64,000 nucleotides of DNA from UBA6168 sp041163745 (GCA_041163745.1 JBEAQU010000020.1:16049-80048), one strand, 5' to 3'. Shown: positions 7,968 through 17,174, numbered from the stretch's first letter. The notes: generated by a model from the letters alone, not told the origin. A program made the numbers and translations.

Positions 7968-10550
7968 ATGAACGTCAGAATATTCGGTCATTTCCTGTTG
8001 CTTACGGGCCTATGGTTGTTCGGAGCGGCCGGAATCCAGGCGCAGAAAATGACCACCGTCAAGGGAAAGGTCCTGGATGGCGCCACCGGGGAGGGGCTGC
8101 CGTTCGTCAATATCTCCTTCATCGGGACCAGCGTCGGGACGACGACGGACCTCGACGGTTCCTTCCTGCTGGAGTCCAAATGGGCTTCCGATTCCATCCT
8201 GGTTTCTTTCCTCGGTTACAAATCATTCCGACTGGGCGTCATCATCGGCGACCGCCAGGAGGTCAGCATCAGCCTCGTCCCTGTTTCCATCAACATTTCG
8301 ACGGTGGAGGTCCGCGCCAAGAAAGGCCGTTACAAACGCAAAGGCAATCCGGCTGTGGAACTGATGAAGGCCGTCATCGACCACAAGGACAGTAACAGGA
8401 TGGAGTCGATGGCCTTTTACGAAATGGATAAGTACGAAAAGATCCAGTTCGACATCAACAATTTCGATCCGGAGAAACTCCGCCGGAAGCGGGCTTTCCG
8501 CAAGTTCCAGTTCCTCTTCGACTACGTGGACACCTCCGATCTCAACGGGAAGCCTTTCCTGCCTTTTTTCATCCAGGAAAGTGTTTCGAAGGTCTACTAC
8601 AGGAAAGATCCGCAGGCCAGGAAGGAACACCGGGACGGAGTCAAGGTCACCGGGATGGAGGAATATGTCGACCTGCAGGACTTGACAACCATGCTGGAGG
8701 TGTTGTATCAGCAGGTCAATATCTACGATGACAACATCCGTATCCTGGACCTGCCGTTCATGAGCCCCCTGAGTCCACTGGCCAACACCTTCTATCGCTA
8801 TTATATCATGGACACCCTGGTGATGGTCAACGACTATCCCTGCACCAAGGTGTCCTTCATGCCGGTCAACAACCAGAACATCGCCTTCAAGGGCGATCTT
8901 TTCATCCTCCGGGACTCCTCCTATGCCTTGGTCAAGGCGGATCTCGGCATCACACGCCAGATAAACCTCAACTTCGTCCAGGACCTGCGCCTCCTCCAGG
9001 AATTCGAACGGACGGGGTCGGTATGGACCCTTAAGAACGATGTGCTGCGCATCGATTTCTCCCCGCTCAAGAAAGGGACGGGGGTGTACGGCACCCGCCG
9101 GGTTTCCTATCGGGACTTCCTTTTCGACGAACCACAGGACGATTCCGTCTATGCCGGTACCGAAAAGATCGTCGATGCGACGGATGCCTACCGCCGGCCG
9201 GAAACTTACTGGGAGACGGCCCGGCACGATACGCTGACCGAACGGGAAGCCAACATCTACCAGATGGTCGACACACTCAAGCAGGCACCAGCCTTCAAGA
9301 ACATGCTCAATGTGCTGTCCTTGCTGGGAACAGGTTTCAAGGCCGTCGGTCCCGTCGACCTGGGCCCCCTGGCCGCGTTCTCCAGCTTCAACCCCGTGGA
9401 GGGCCTTCGATTCAAGGTCAGTGGGGAGACCAATCTGAAGATGCATCCGAAAATGATGGTCGGAGGATACCTCGCCTACGGATTGCAGGACGAGGAGTGG
9501 AAGTACGGTATGTCCTACCTCTATTCCTTTCGTGACAATTTCAAACAGAACCCGAAACATTTCATCCGACTGGCTTACCAAAAGGAATTGAACCTGGTCG
9601 GTCAGCAACTCGAATTCTACCGGCCGGACAATTTCTTTCTCTCCTTCCAACGGGGGGTCATCGACCGCATGCTGCTGATTGAGAAATATTCCGCGGAGTA
9701 CAACCTGGAACTGGATAACAACCTGACCTGGCGATTCCTGTTCTTTCATGCGGACCAACAACCCCGTGGTTCGCTCGACCTGCGGCGCTTCAACAGGGAA
9801 TTGCAGGAATCGGAACCCGTCGCAGACATCAATGTCAGTGAATTCGGCCTGCACCTTCGTTTCGCTCCCAACGAGCAGTATGTGCAGGGACGGTCCTATC
9901 GTTCCCCTTTCTACAACCGGCATCCGGTATTCAACCTGAAGCTCCATGTCGGGGTGGACGGATTCCTGGGCGGGCAATACGACTATTTCAACGCCTCTTT
10001 CAATGTGTCCAAGCGTTTCTACCTGTCTTTGTTGGGCACCATGAAGGTCGATGCGGAAGCCGGTAAGTATTGGGGTACGGGCATTCCGTATTTCATGCTT
10101 TATCTGCCCCGGGCAAACCAGAGTTATGTATACCGTCTGGCATCCTTCAACATGATGAACTACCAGGAGTTCGTCAGCGACGAATACGCTTGGATCATGG
10201 CGGAGCATAATTTCAACGGCCTTTTCCTGAACAAGGTACCTTTGCTCCGCAAGCTGAAGCTGCGGGAGGTCATCACCTTCAAAACCATTTTGGGTCGCCT
10301 GACCCCTGCCAACAATCCCCTGCTCAATTCGGAATACATCCAGTTCATACGCAATCCGGACGGGAGTTCCGTATCCTACACCCTGCAGGAAAAGCCATAT
10401 ATGGAGGCCACGGTCGGCATTGGGAACATAGCCCGCTTCCTTCGCATCGACGTCATCCGACGGCTGAACTATCTGGACAATCCGGATGTTCCCATCTTGT
10501 TCGGCGTGAAAGGGCTCGGGTTGAGGGTTCGCGTCAAGGTGGAATTCTGA
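7968..10550 (+). CDS. DUF5686 outer-membrane protein with N-terminal carboxypeptidase-regulatory-like domain
   Basis: 860 residues. The signal peptide (MNVRIFGHFLLLTGLWLFG, ending GIQAQ) is followed by a CarboxypepD_reg-like domain (about 28-110: VKGKVLDGATGEGLPFVNIS, FLGYKSF), as found at the start of many Bacteroidota outer-membrane proteins. The remainder matches the DUF5686 family: a NPAVELMKAVIDHKDSN segment, then beta-rich sequence ending in RVRVKVEF, consistent with a large barrel closed by a terminal Phe. The ATG at 7968 is preceded by A-rich sequence and gives a proper signal peptide. The function of DUF5686 proteins is not established. The gene stands alone between a LOG gene and a lipid gene. 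Confidence 0.88.
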   Translation: MNVRIFGHFLLLTGLWLFGAAGIQAQKMTTVKGKVLDGATGEGLPFVNISFIGTSVGTTTDLDGSFLLESKWASDSILVSFLGYKSFRLGVIIGDRQEVSISLVPVSINISTVEVRAKKGRYKRKGNPAVELMKAVIDHKDSNRMESMAFYEMDKYEKIQFDINNFDPEKLRRKRAFRKFQFLFDYVDTSDLNGKPFLPFFIQESVSKVYYRKDPQARKEHRDGVKVTGMEEYVDLQDLTTMLEVLYQQVNIYDDNIRILDLPFMSPLSPLANTFYRYYIMDTLVMVNDYPCTKVSFMPVNNQNIAFKGDLFILRDSSYALVKADLGITRQINLNFVQDLRLLQEFERTGSVWTLKNDVLRIDFSPLKKGTGVYGTRRVSYRDFLFDEPQDDSVYAGTEKIVDATDAYRRPETYWETARHDTLTEREANIYQMVDTLKQAPAFKNMLNVLSLLGTGFKAVGPVDLGPLAAFSSFNPVEGLRFKVSGETNLKMHPKMMVGGYLAYGLQDEEWKYGMSYLYSFRDNFKQNPKHFIRLAYQKELNLVGQQLEFYRPDNFFLSFQRGVIDRMLLIEKYSAEYNLELDNNLTWRFLFFHADQQPRGSLDLRRFNRELQESEPVADINVSEFGLHLRFAPNEQYVQGRSYRSPFYNRHPVFNLKLHVGVDGFLGGQYDYFNASFNVSKRFYLSLLGTMKVDAEAGKYWGTGIPYFMLYLPRANQSYVYRLASFNMMNYQEFVSDEYAWIMAEHNFNGLFLNKVPLLRKLKLREVITFKTILGRLTPANNPLLNSEYIQFIRNPDGSSVSYTLQEKPYMEATVGIGNIARFLRIDVIRRLNYLDNPDVPILFGVKGLGLRVRVKVEF

Positions 10551-10620
10551 CCTGGTGCGGCCCGGGGCCGGCATCCCGACAGCGTCGGCAGCGTTGGTCG
10601 TCTGTCTGTCATGCTTTTCC

Positions 10621-10628
10621 TATCTTTA
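10621..10628 (+). promoter_or_regulatory. Putative -7 box (TATCTTTA) upstream of the CDP-alcohol transferase operon
   Basis: TATCTTTA differs from TAnnTTTG only in the last base and lies 70 nt upstream of the start at 10698. A TTG lies 24 nt upstream of the box (10594-10596), slightly beyond the usual spacing. Confidence 0.35.
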
Positions 10629-10697
10629 CAACGTGTAATGCCAAGGGCCCTGCCTGAGGGGGCGACGGTCCGCGATACGACGGTAATTCCTTTATTC

Positions 10698-11408
10698 ATG
10701 GCGGAGAACATCTTGAAGAAATATGGGCAGCCGTTGGTGTACAAGCTGATCAGCCCACTGATCGGCCTGCTGGTCCGCTGGAAAGTCCGACCCAACACCA
10801 TCACCACCCTGGGGCTGGCCATCAACGGGCTGGCGGCGGTCATCCTGATCTACGGCGGGGAAGTCGGCGACCGCAACGACCACTCCTTCGTGGGTTGGGC
10901 CGGGTTGGTGGTCCTGTTCGCCGGGCTGTTCGACATGATCGACGGCCGCCTGGCCAGGGTCAGCAAAATGAGTTCCCGATTCGGGGCCTTGTACGACTCC
11001 GTATTGGACCGGTACAGCGAGATGATCATGTTCCTCGGAATCTGCTGGTATCTGGTGGCGCAAAGCTATTTCCTGAGCTCGCTCTTCGCTTTCATCGCCA
11101 TGATCGGTTCGGTCATGGTGAGTTATGTCCGCGCCAGGGCGGAGAGCCTGGGCGCGAAAGCCGATGTCGGCCTGATGCAAAGACCGGAGCGGATCATCCT
11201 CATCGGTGTGTCCGCCATCACCTGCGGGCTGTTCTCCGCCAATTTCGGCCACGATATCAAAGTGACGGCCTCTTGGTTGCCTATCCCCATTTTCGAAACG
11301 ATCTCCATCTTCACCTTCCCACTAATGCTCCTTGCGTTGCTGACGAACATCACCGCCGTCTCACGGCTGCTGCACAGCCGAAAGGAACTGGAGGGAAAAG
11401 GAAGTTGA
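10698..11408 (+). CDS. CDP-alcohol phosphatidyltransferase family protein
   Basis: A 236-residue integral membrane enzyme that moves a phosphatidyl or related group from a CDP-linked donor to an alcohol. The family motif is complete: DGRLARVSKMSSRFG followed by ALYDSVLD, i.e. the D-G-A-R-G-D-D pattern with all acidic metal ligands. About five to six hydrophobic segments are visible. The start at MAENILKKYGQP was chosen over an earlier in-frame ATG because the cytosolic lead-in then has the usual length. The acceptor (glycerol phosphate, serine or an inositol-type alcohol) cannot be told from the sequence. The stop is 1 nt from the next gene, so it is clearly the head of an operon with DUF4833 and probably ruvX. 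Confidence 0.92.
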   Translation: MAENILKKYGQPLVYKLISPLIGLLVRWKVRPNTITTLGLAINGLAAVILIYGGEVGDRNDHSFVGWAGLVVLFAGLFDMIDGRLARVSKMSSRFGALYDSVLDRYSEMIMFLGICWYLVAQSYFLSSLFAFIAMIGSVMVSYVRARAESLGAKADVGLMQRPERIILIGVSAITCGLFSANFGHDIKVTASWLPIPIFETISIFTFPLMLLALLTNITAVSRLLHSRKELEGKGS

Positions 11409-11409
11409 T

Positions 11410-11997
11410 ATGGACTTGAAAAAAATCTTGGTACTGGTTGTCTTGTCGGTGCCTTTGGCCGTGCAAGCGCAGGTTGGACAGGCAGCCCGCCGGCCCGACC
11501 CTCCACCTTCCTTGCCCGACGGGCGGCCGGACCATTTCCCCCGTCCTCCCCAAACCGACCGGTCATTGTTCTTCATCCAACGGAACACCAACCGGAACAC
11601 CATCGTCTATGATGCCAAGCTGACCCCTCGGGGGAACTTCGAAGGCGCCGAGCCCGTCGATGCCTACTGGTTGCGCTACGCCAGCCGTGGCCACCGGATG
11701 GAGCTGACCTGGCTCCAACGCAACTTCGCCTACGGCTACAAAGCCCGCAAGGATGCCTCCGGAAAAGGGTATTGGATCACCCTGACCGCCTATGAAGGAC
11801 GGAAAATCCACTTGCGGAAGAACGGAGAGGGCAAACCTTTGGCCGTCATGGATATCAACGGCAGACCCTGCCGCCTGGATTATATCTGGGTGTTCACGGA
11901 AGGGGAGGGCAGCTGGCCCACCATTCTCCACCTGGACCTCCACGGGTACCGGTTGTCCAACGGCCAACCGGAGGTGGAACGGATTCACAACCGCTGA
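11410..11997 (+). CDS. DUF4833 domain-containing exported protein
   Basis: 195 residues with a cleavable signal peptide (MDLKKILVLVVLSVPLAVQAQ), a Pro-rich linker (about 25-50), then the DUF4833 domain: SLFFIQRNTNRNTIVYDA, DAYWLRYASRGHRMELTW, NFAYGYKARKD. The domain is almost confined to Bacteroidota and has no established function. The gene begins 1 nt after the CDP-alcohol phosphatidyltransferase stop, so translation is probably coupled and a role connected with an envelope lipid is a reasonable guess, but only a guess. Confidence 0.85.
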   Translation: MDLKKILVLVVLSVPLAVQAQVGQAARRPDPPPSLPDGRPDHFPRPPQTDRSLFFIQRNTNRNTIVYDAKLTPRGNFEGAEPVDAYWLRYASRGHRMELTWLQRNFAYGYKARKDASGKGYWITLTAYEGRKIHLRKNGEGKPLAVMDINGRPCRLDYIWVFTEGEGSWPTILHLDLHGYRLSNGQPEVERIHNR

Positions 11998-12040
11998 AGA
12001 GGCCGCCGGCTCCCCATCGCCAACCCTAATGTCTGCCATC

Positions 12041-12460
12041 ATGCCCAGGATTCTCGCCATCGACTACGGAACAAAACGGACCGGACTAGCGGTCACGGAC
12101 CCCCTGCAACTTATCGCAGCCCCTTTGGAAACCATCCATACATCCGCCCTCCCGGATTATCTCTCCCGTTACCTGGCCGCGGAGGACGTGGAGAAAATCG
12201 TCGTGGGTCACCCCACCCACACAGATGGCACGCCGACCGCCCTCGTACAGCATATCACCGGATTGGTTCGTACCTTGCGCCGCAACCATCCTCAGATCGA
12301 AGTGGTCCTGCAGGAAGAAGACTTCACCTCGGTGCGGGCCAAGGACATCCTCCTGCGTTCGGGGGCGGGAATGAAGAAAAGACGGGACAAATCCATGCTG
12401 GACAAGGTCAGTGCCTCCTTGATTCTGGAGGACTACCTCCGGCAAACAGGCAGGTTCTGA
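12041..12460 (+). CDS. ruvX: Holliday junction resolvase-like RuvX (YqgF)
   Basis: 139 residues, the family norm. RNase H-like fold with the first acidic motif in ILAIDYGTKRTGLAVTDP, the VVGHPTHTDGTPT segment (family: VVGLP...DG), EEDFTS (family: DERLTS) and a C-terminal KVSASLILEDYL helix with the last conserved Asp. The family is implicated in pre-16S rRNA 5' end processing and, less certainly, in junction resolution. An ATG at 12029 would add four residues; 12041 puts the fold at the N-terminus. It follows DUF4833 after 43 nt. A copy of the dispersed repeat begins 15 nt after its stop. Confidence 0.93.
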   Translation: MPRILAIDYGTKRTGLAVTDPLQLIAAPLETIHTSALPDYLSRYLAAEDVEKIVVGHPTHTDGTPTALVQHITGLVRTLRRNHPQIEVVLQEEDFTSVRAKDILLRSGAGMKKRRDKSMLDKVSASLILEDYLRQTGRF

Positions 12461-12475
12461 CCCCTCCGGCTCAAA

Positions 12476-12792
12476 GGGGCAAATCAAATGGTCGGTTCGG
12501 CGTCAATCTGTTGAAGCGCCATGCCGCGGCCGAAGCCGTGATGGAATGGCGGGTTGGTTGTTCAGGGGAAATCCTTGCTTCTCGCTTCGCAAGAAAGCTG
12601 GTACGCGAATTTTTAGCATTGGGCTAACTACAAGGATTTTTTTTATTTTTTGATAGCATGCGGATTGGGTTTTTCGCCGCCTTTTTATCAATGGAATTCT
12701 ACTCCCCGCTCCGGGGAGAGGGGCACGCGGCGCTGGCCATGGGTGTTGGGGAGAAGGAGGGGATTCGCGCGCGGGGCGGGCTGGTCTGCTAC
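12476..12792 (+). repeat. Dispersed intergenic repeat, copy A
   Basis: This roughly 317-bp segment matches copy B (51836-52175, opposite strand) along its length and copy C (63825 to window end) over the part available. Shared landmarks in order: GCAAATCAAAT (12479-12489), CGCGGCCGAAG, GGCGGGTTGG, a small hairpin with a TTC loop (12579-12595), GGTACGCGAATTTTTAG (12600-12616), GGATTTTTT, GATAGCATGCGGATTGG, TTTCGCCGCCTTTTTAT, a second hairpin (12702-12718, CTCCCCG-CTC-CGGGGAG) and ATGGGTGTTG. Frames inside it look non-coding. It fills most of the 469-bp gap between ruvX and def; the rest (12793-12929) shows no gene. Confidence 0.85.
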
Positions 12793-12929
12793 GGATGTGT
12801 GATCCGACAGTTTGGTTTACGCCCCGGCTTGTTCCGCCGGCCCTACCGCCTTCATGGGGAAGAATCCGGAAAACGAATCGGCGCCGTTCGCCCCGTACCG
12901 TTTGGAATCAATATAAACCAGTCAGCAAC

Positions 12930-13502
12930 ATGATTCTGCCAATTTATGCATATGGCCAGTCGGTTTTGAAAAAAGTGGCGACCGACATCGGACCGGATTA
13001 TCCCGACCTGCCCGCCTTGGTCTCGAACATGTGGGAAACCATGTATGCGGCGGACGGAGTCGGCCTGGCGGCTCCCCAAATCGGTCTTCCGATCCGTTTG
13101 TTCGTGGTGGATACCTTTCCCCGCGAAGCGGATGGCACGACGCAGGAACGTAAGGAAACACCCATCCGGCAGGTATTTGTCAATGCCCGTATATTGGAGG
13201 AGTCGGGCACGCCGTGGACGTTTGAGGAAGGCTGCCTGAGCATTCCGGATATCCGCGGTGATGTGGAACGCCCCCCGGTGATTCGGATACGATACCAGGA
13301 CGAACATTTCGTGGAACATGAATCCGTTTTCGACGGATTGAACGCCAGGGTCATCCAGCATGAATACGACCATATCGAAGGCGTATTGTTCGTGGAACAC
13401 CTCAAGCCAATCAAGAAGCAGCTGATCCGACGGCGGCTGGACAAGATTCGAGCGGGTATGGTCCGTGCGGAATACCGTATGAAATTCGCCAGGCTCCGCT
13501 GA
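12930..13502 (+). CDS. def: Peptide deformylase
   Basis: Removes the N-formyl group from nascent proteins; a ferrous or zinc metallohydrolase at the ribosome exit. The 190-residue product has all three motifs: GVGLAAPQIG (motif 1), EGCLSIPDIRG (motif 2, metal Cys) and QHEYDHIEGVLF (motif 3, HExxH-type ligands as HEYDH). The ATG at 12930 (MILPIYAYG) gives the standard N-terminus; sequence upstream in frame belongs to the tail of the intergenic region. A C-terminal basic extension (KKQLIRRRLDKIRAGMVR) is common in the phylum. GSCFA follows after 118 nt. Confidence 0.96.
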   Translation: MILPIYAYGQSVLKKVATDIGPDYPDLPALVSNMWETMYAADGVGLAAPQIGLPIRLFVVDTFPREADGTTQERKETPIRQVFVNARILEESGTPWTFEEGCLSIPDIRGDVERPPVIRIRYQDEHFVEHESVFDGLNARVIQHEYDHIEGVLFVEHLKPIKKQLIRRRLDKIRAGMVRAEYRMKFARLR

Positions 13503-13620
13503 GGCTTGCACATGACTTTCGCGCGGGGTGCCGCCCTTCCGCCGAGGAGGGTCCTCCGATACCAACGGAAGCATCCCGGCTCGTCGGCGGTCGTGTTCCC
13601 TCTCCCTTTACTTATCGACC

Positions 13621-14607
13621 ATGACAAATTTCCGTACCCAGGTCCACCCGGCGGAAACCGGTCTGTCCTTTCATCATGCCGATGCTGTCCTGTGCATGGG
13701 CTCCTGTTTTGCCGAGCATATCGGCTCCCGGCTGGCGGCATTGAAGTTCCGTGTTTTCCAACAGCCGTTCGGAATCGTGTACAACCCCCTGTCCATGGCG
13801 CGGCAGCTGCACCGCTTGTCGGAGGCCCGGCCGTTCACGGCCGACGAACTGGTGACGCATCAAGGCCTATGGCACAGCTTCGAGCATCACGGGCGTTTTT
13901 CCGGCCAGGAACCGATGGAGGTTCTGGAAAAGGTCAACCGCACGCTGACGGAGGCCGCGCAATTTCTTCGTCAGGCCGACCGGTTGCTGCTCACCTTGGG
14001 CACGGCACATGTTTTCTTCCGGCAGTTGACCGGACAGCCGGTGGCGAATTGCCATAAATTTCCGGCAGCGGAATTTGACCGGCGGCGCCTGGACGTGCCG
14101 ACGATTCGGGACAGCCTGCAGGATGCCTTGTCTGCAGTCAGGGCATTCGTGCCGTCCCTGCGGATCGTGCTGACCGTGAGCCCGGTCCGGCATTGGCGGG
14201 ACGGCCCGGTGGAGAACCAGCGGAGCAAGGCCACCTTGCTGCTGGCTTGTGAGGAGTTGGCCCGCCTGGTGCCGGGGGTGGAATATTTTCCTTCCTATGA
14301 AATCATGATGGATGACCTTCGGGATTACCGTTTTTATGCACCGGACATGATTCACCCCAATGAAGTGGCCTTGCAGTACATTTGGGAGCAATTCGAAAGC
14401 GTTTATTTCCGGGAGGATACCCGGCAGCTTTGCCGACGGGTGGAGCGGATTCGGACGGGCCTGGATCATCGGCCCATTTATCCGGACACCGATGCGCATC
14501 GGGCGATGCTAAACCGTTTACGGGAGGAGACGGATCGTTTGGAAATGGACCACCCGACCCTGGATCTGACGGAGGAGCGTCTGCGATTGTCCGGCGGAAG
14601 CGCTTGA
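13621..14607 (+). CDS. GSCFA domain protein (SGNH-like hydrolase family)
   Basis: 328 residues. Carries the family-naming motif GSCFAEHIG near residue 21 and the PFGIVYNPLS block after it, then TLGTAHVF and LTVSPVRHWRDG, and a late MIHPNEVALQYIWEQF block in the place of the SGNH DxxH catalytic pair. GSCFA proteins are related to SGNH hydrolases, but their substrate is unknown. No signal peptide is visible. It follows def on the same strand and is separated from the convergent aconitase gene by a terminator. Confidence 0.9.
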   Translation: MTNFRTQVHPAETGLSFHHADAVLCMGSCFAEHIGSRLAALKFRVFQQPFGIVYNPLSMARQLHRLSEARPFTADELVTHQGLWHSFEHHGRFSGQEPMEVLEKVNRTLTEAAQFLRQADRLLLTLGTAHVFFRQLTGQPVANCHKFPAAEFDRRRLDVPTIRDSLQDALSAVRAFVPSLRIVLTVSPVRHWRDGPVENQRSKATLLLACEELARLVPGVEYFPSYEIMMDDLRDYRFYAPDMIHPNEVALQYIWEQFESVYFREDTRQLCRRVERIRTGLDHRPIYPDTDAHRAMLNRLREETDRLEMDHPTLDLTEERLRLSGGSA

Positions 14608-14681
14608 GGCGGAAGAGAGAAGGTTGCCGAAGGGGGGGCACAGGCGGGTAGTGGCGCGGGAGGAAGGTGGCCCCAAAGAAA

Positions 14682-14719
14682 AAGGGCTGCGTCACGATCG
14701 AAACCGTGACGCAGCCCTT
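14682..14719 (-). terminator. Rho-independent terminator between GSCFA gene and aconitase
   Basis: A perfect 15-bp stem (AAGGGCTGCGTCACG / CGTGACGCAGCCCTT) with an 8-nt loop. On the minus strand it is followed by a T-rich run, so it is a proper terminator for the aconitase transcript and may also stop the convergent GSCFA transcript. Confidence 0.85.
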
Positions 14720-14757
14720 CGGAGCTTGGCTGCCCGATGGGGGCTGTTGCCCGTTAG

Positions 14758-17040
14758 TCAGGCGGCGCCGATATCCTCCCGGATCTTGTTGAGGGCGGAA
14801 CCGGCGCGAACCCAGCTTATCTGAGCCTCGTTGTAGGTATGTTTCACGTCGAAAGTCTCGGAAGTGCCGTCCGCATGATGGAGGACGATGCGGAGGTTTT
14901 GTCCGGGGCGCATGGTGTCGAAGCCCTCGATATCGATGAAATCATCCTGCCGAACCTTTTCGTAATCCGCCGGGTCGACGAATGTCAGGGCGAGCATTCC
15001 CTGTTTTTTCAGGTTGGTTTCGTGGATACGGGCGAAGGATTTCACGACGACAGCTTTCACCCCCAGGAAGCGGGGTTCCATGGCGGCATGTTCGCGGCTG
15101 GAACCCTCCCCGTAATTTTCCTCGCCGAAGACGATGGTGCCGATACCGGCGGCCTTGTACTGGCGGGCGGAATCCGGTACGCCCATGAAGGAGGCCGAGG
15201 TGCTGCCCGCTGCATAGTGGGCGACGTTATTGGCTTCCTCGTTGAAATAGTTGATGGCGCCGATGAAGCAGTTGTTGGAGATGTTTTCCAGGTGTCCGCG
15301 ATAGGTGAGCCAAGGGCCGGCCATGGAGATATGGTCGGTGGTACATTTTCCTTTGGCTTTCAGCAGCAGCCGCATACCGGTGAGTTGGTCGCTGGTGATC
15401 GGCGTGAAAGGCGTCAGCAGTTGGAGGCGGTTGGAGGCTGGGTTCACCTGGACCTGTACCGTGCTGCCGTCGGCAGCGGGCGCCTGGAATCCGGGGTCGT
15501 CGACATCGAAGCCGCGGGGAGGTAGTTCCACACCGGTAGGCGGGTCGAGGAGGACGGCCTGGCCGTCCGCATTGACCAGGGTGTCCGTCAGCGGGTTGAA
15601 GGTCAGGTCGCCGGCAATGGAAAGGGCGGTGACGATTTCCGGGCTGGCGACGAAGGCGTGGGTGGCCGGGTTGCCGTCGTTCCTTTTGGAGAAGTTACGG
15701 TTGAAGGAGGTGATGATGGAATTTTTCCGGTTGGGGTCTGTGTGGTGGCGTTGCCATTGGCCGATGCAAGGACCGCAAGCATTGGCCAGGACGACGCCGC
15801 CCATGGCTTCGAAGGCATCCAGTTGGCCGTCCCGGGCGACGGTGTATCGGATTTGTTCCGATCCCGGGGTGACGGTGAACTCCGATTTGACCTGGAGCTT
15901 CTTGTCCACCGCCTGTCGGGCCAGCGAGGCGGCACGGTCGAGATCCTCATAACTGGAGTTGGTACAGGAGCCGATGAGACCCACTTCGAGCGTCTGGGGG
16001 TATCCGTTCTCCCGGACGGCTGCGGCGAAGGCGGAAATCGGCCAGGCCAGGTCGGGTGTGTAAGGGCCGTTGATATGGGGTTCCAGGGAGGAGAGGTCGA
16101 TTTCAATGACGCGGTCGAAGTATTTCTCCGGTTCTTCGTAGCAGGACGGGTCGCCGGTCAGGTGTTCGGCGATTCCGTCGGCCAGGTCGGCGATGGCTTC
16201 GCGGCCGGTCGCCCGCAGGTAGCGGCTCATGGCGGCATCGTATCCGAAAGTGGAGGTAGTCGCACCGATTTCGGCACCCATGTTACAGATGGTTCCTTTG
16301 CCGGTGCAGGAGAGGGATTGTGCTCCTTCCCCGAAATATTCCACGATGGCGCCGGTTCCACCTTTGACGGTGAGGATTCCGGCGACCTTGAGGATGACGT
16401 CCTTGGCGGAGGTCCATCCGCTGAGCTGTCCGGTGAGTTTGACACCGATGAGCTTGGGCATCTTGAGTTCCCAGGGCATTCCGACCATGACGTCCACCGC
16501 ATCCGCACCGCCGACGCCGATGGCGACCATGCCGAGCCCACCCGCGTTGGGGGTATGGCTGTCCGTACCGATCATCATGCCGCAGGGGAAGGCGTAGTTT
16601 TCCAGGACGATCTGGTGGATGATGCCGGCGCCCGGTTTCCAGAAGCCGATTCCGTATTTGTTGGAGATGGAGGAGAGGAAATCATAGACCTCCCGGTTGC
16701 TGTCGAGTGCGGATTGAAGGTCTTCCTCCGCGCCGTCCTTGGCCAGGATCAGGTGGTCGCAATGTACGGTGGAGGGGACGGCCGTGTTCTTCCGGCCGCA
16801 CATATCAAACTGGAGAAGGGCCATCTGGGCGGTGGCATCCTGCATGGCGACACGGTCCGGGGCGAAGAAAACGTAATCCTGTCCGCGGCGGTATTCCTGC
16901 AACGGCGATTCGGGATGCAGGTGCGTGTACAGAATTTTTTCGGTCAGGGTCATGGGACGGCCCAGCATTTGGCGGGCTGCCTCCACTTTACCGGGAAGTG
17001 CTGCATAGACTTGTCTGACGAGCTCGAGATCGAATGCCAT
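14758..17040 (-). CDS. acn: Aconitate hydratase (mitochondrial-type aconitase)
   Basis: Interconverts citrate and isocitrate in the TCA cycle using a [4Fe-4S] cluster. The 760-residue product resembles the mitochondrial-type aconitase usual in Bacteroidota rather than the longer AcnA. Cluster cysteines lie in LIGSCTNSSYEDL and NACGPCIGQW; substrate-site blocks include GTDSHTPNAGGLG and GEENYGEGSSREHAA. The start at 17040 (MAFDLELVRQVY) was chosen because the N-terminus matches family members; in-frame sequence upstream is probably untranslated. A -7 box lies about 135 nt upstream, and a strong terminator follows. Confidence 0.96.
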   Translation of the reverse strand: MAFDLELVRQVYAALPGKVEAARQMLGRPMTLTEKILYTHLHPESPLQEYRRGQDYVFFAPDRVAMQDATAQMALLQFDMCGRKNTAVPSTVHCDHLILAKDGAEEDLQSALDSNREVYDFLSSISNKYGIGFWKPGAGIIHQIVLENYAFPCGMMIGTDSHTPNAGGLGMVAIGVGGADAVDVMVGMPWELKMPKLIGVKLTGQLSGWTSAKDVILKVAGILTVKGGTGAIVEYFGEGAQSLSCTGKGTICNMGAEIGATTSTFGYDAAMSRYLRATGREAIADLADGIAEHLTGDPSCYEEPEKYFDRVIEIDLSSLEPHINGPYTPDLAWPISAFAAAVRENGYPQTLEVGLIGSCTNSSYEDLDRAASLARQAVDKKLQVKSEFTVTPGSEQIRYTVARDGQLDAFEAMGGVVLANACGPCIGQWQRHHTDPNRKNSIITSFNRNFSKRNDGNPATHAFVASPEIVTALSIAGDLTFNPLTDTLVNADGQAVLLDPPTGVELPPRGFDVDDPGFQAPAADGSTVQVQVNPASNRLQLLTPFTPITSDQLTGMRLLLKAKGKCTTDHISMAGPWLTYRGHLENISNNCFIGAINYFNEEANNVAHYAAGSTSASFMGVPDSARQYKAAGIGTIVFGEENYGEGSSREHAAMEPRFLGVKAVVVKSFARIHETNLKKQGMLALTFVDPADYEKVRQDDFIDIEGFDTMRPGQNLRIVLHHADGTSETFDVKHTYNEAQISWVRAGSALNKIREDIGAA

Positions 17041-17174
17041 ATTGCAAGATTTTATAATTTGGTAATATGCGTATCTACGGTGTCCGGCCGGTTTGGTGGC
17101 GGGGTGGTGCCACCGGCGGAGGGGCACCCTGGCTTGGCAGGGCAGGTTTTAGGCTACCCTTTGTTATCGGGGCA

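Noticed and set aside
8223..10574. A 783-codon minus-strand frame across the DUF5686 gene
   Set aside because: Antisense shadow of a well-supported gene with signal peptide and family motifs; the shadow's composition is the complement of that gene.
12658..12933. Short open frame covering the distal half of repeat copy A
   Set aside because: The frame is not maintained in copy B, and the sequence is explained by the non-coding repeat.
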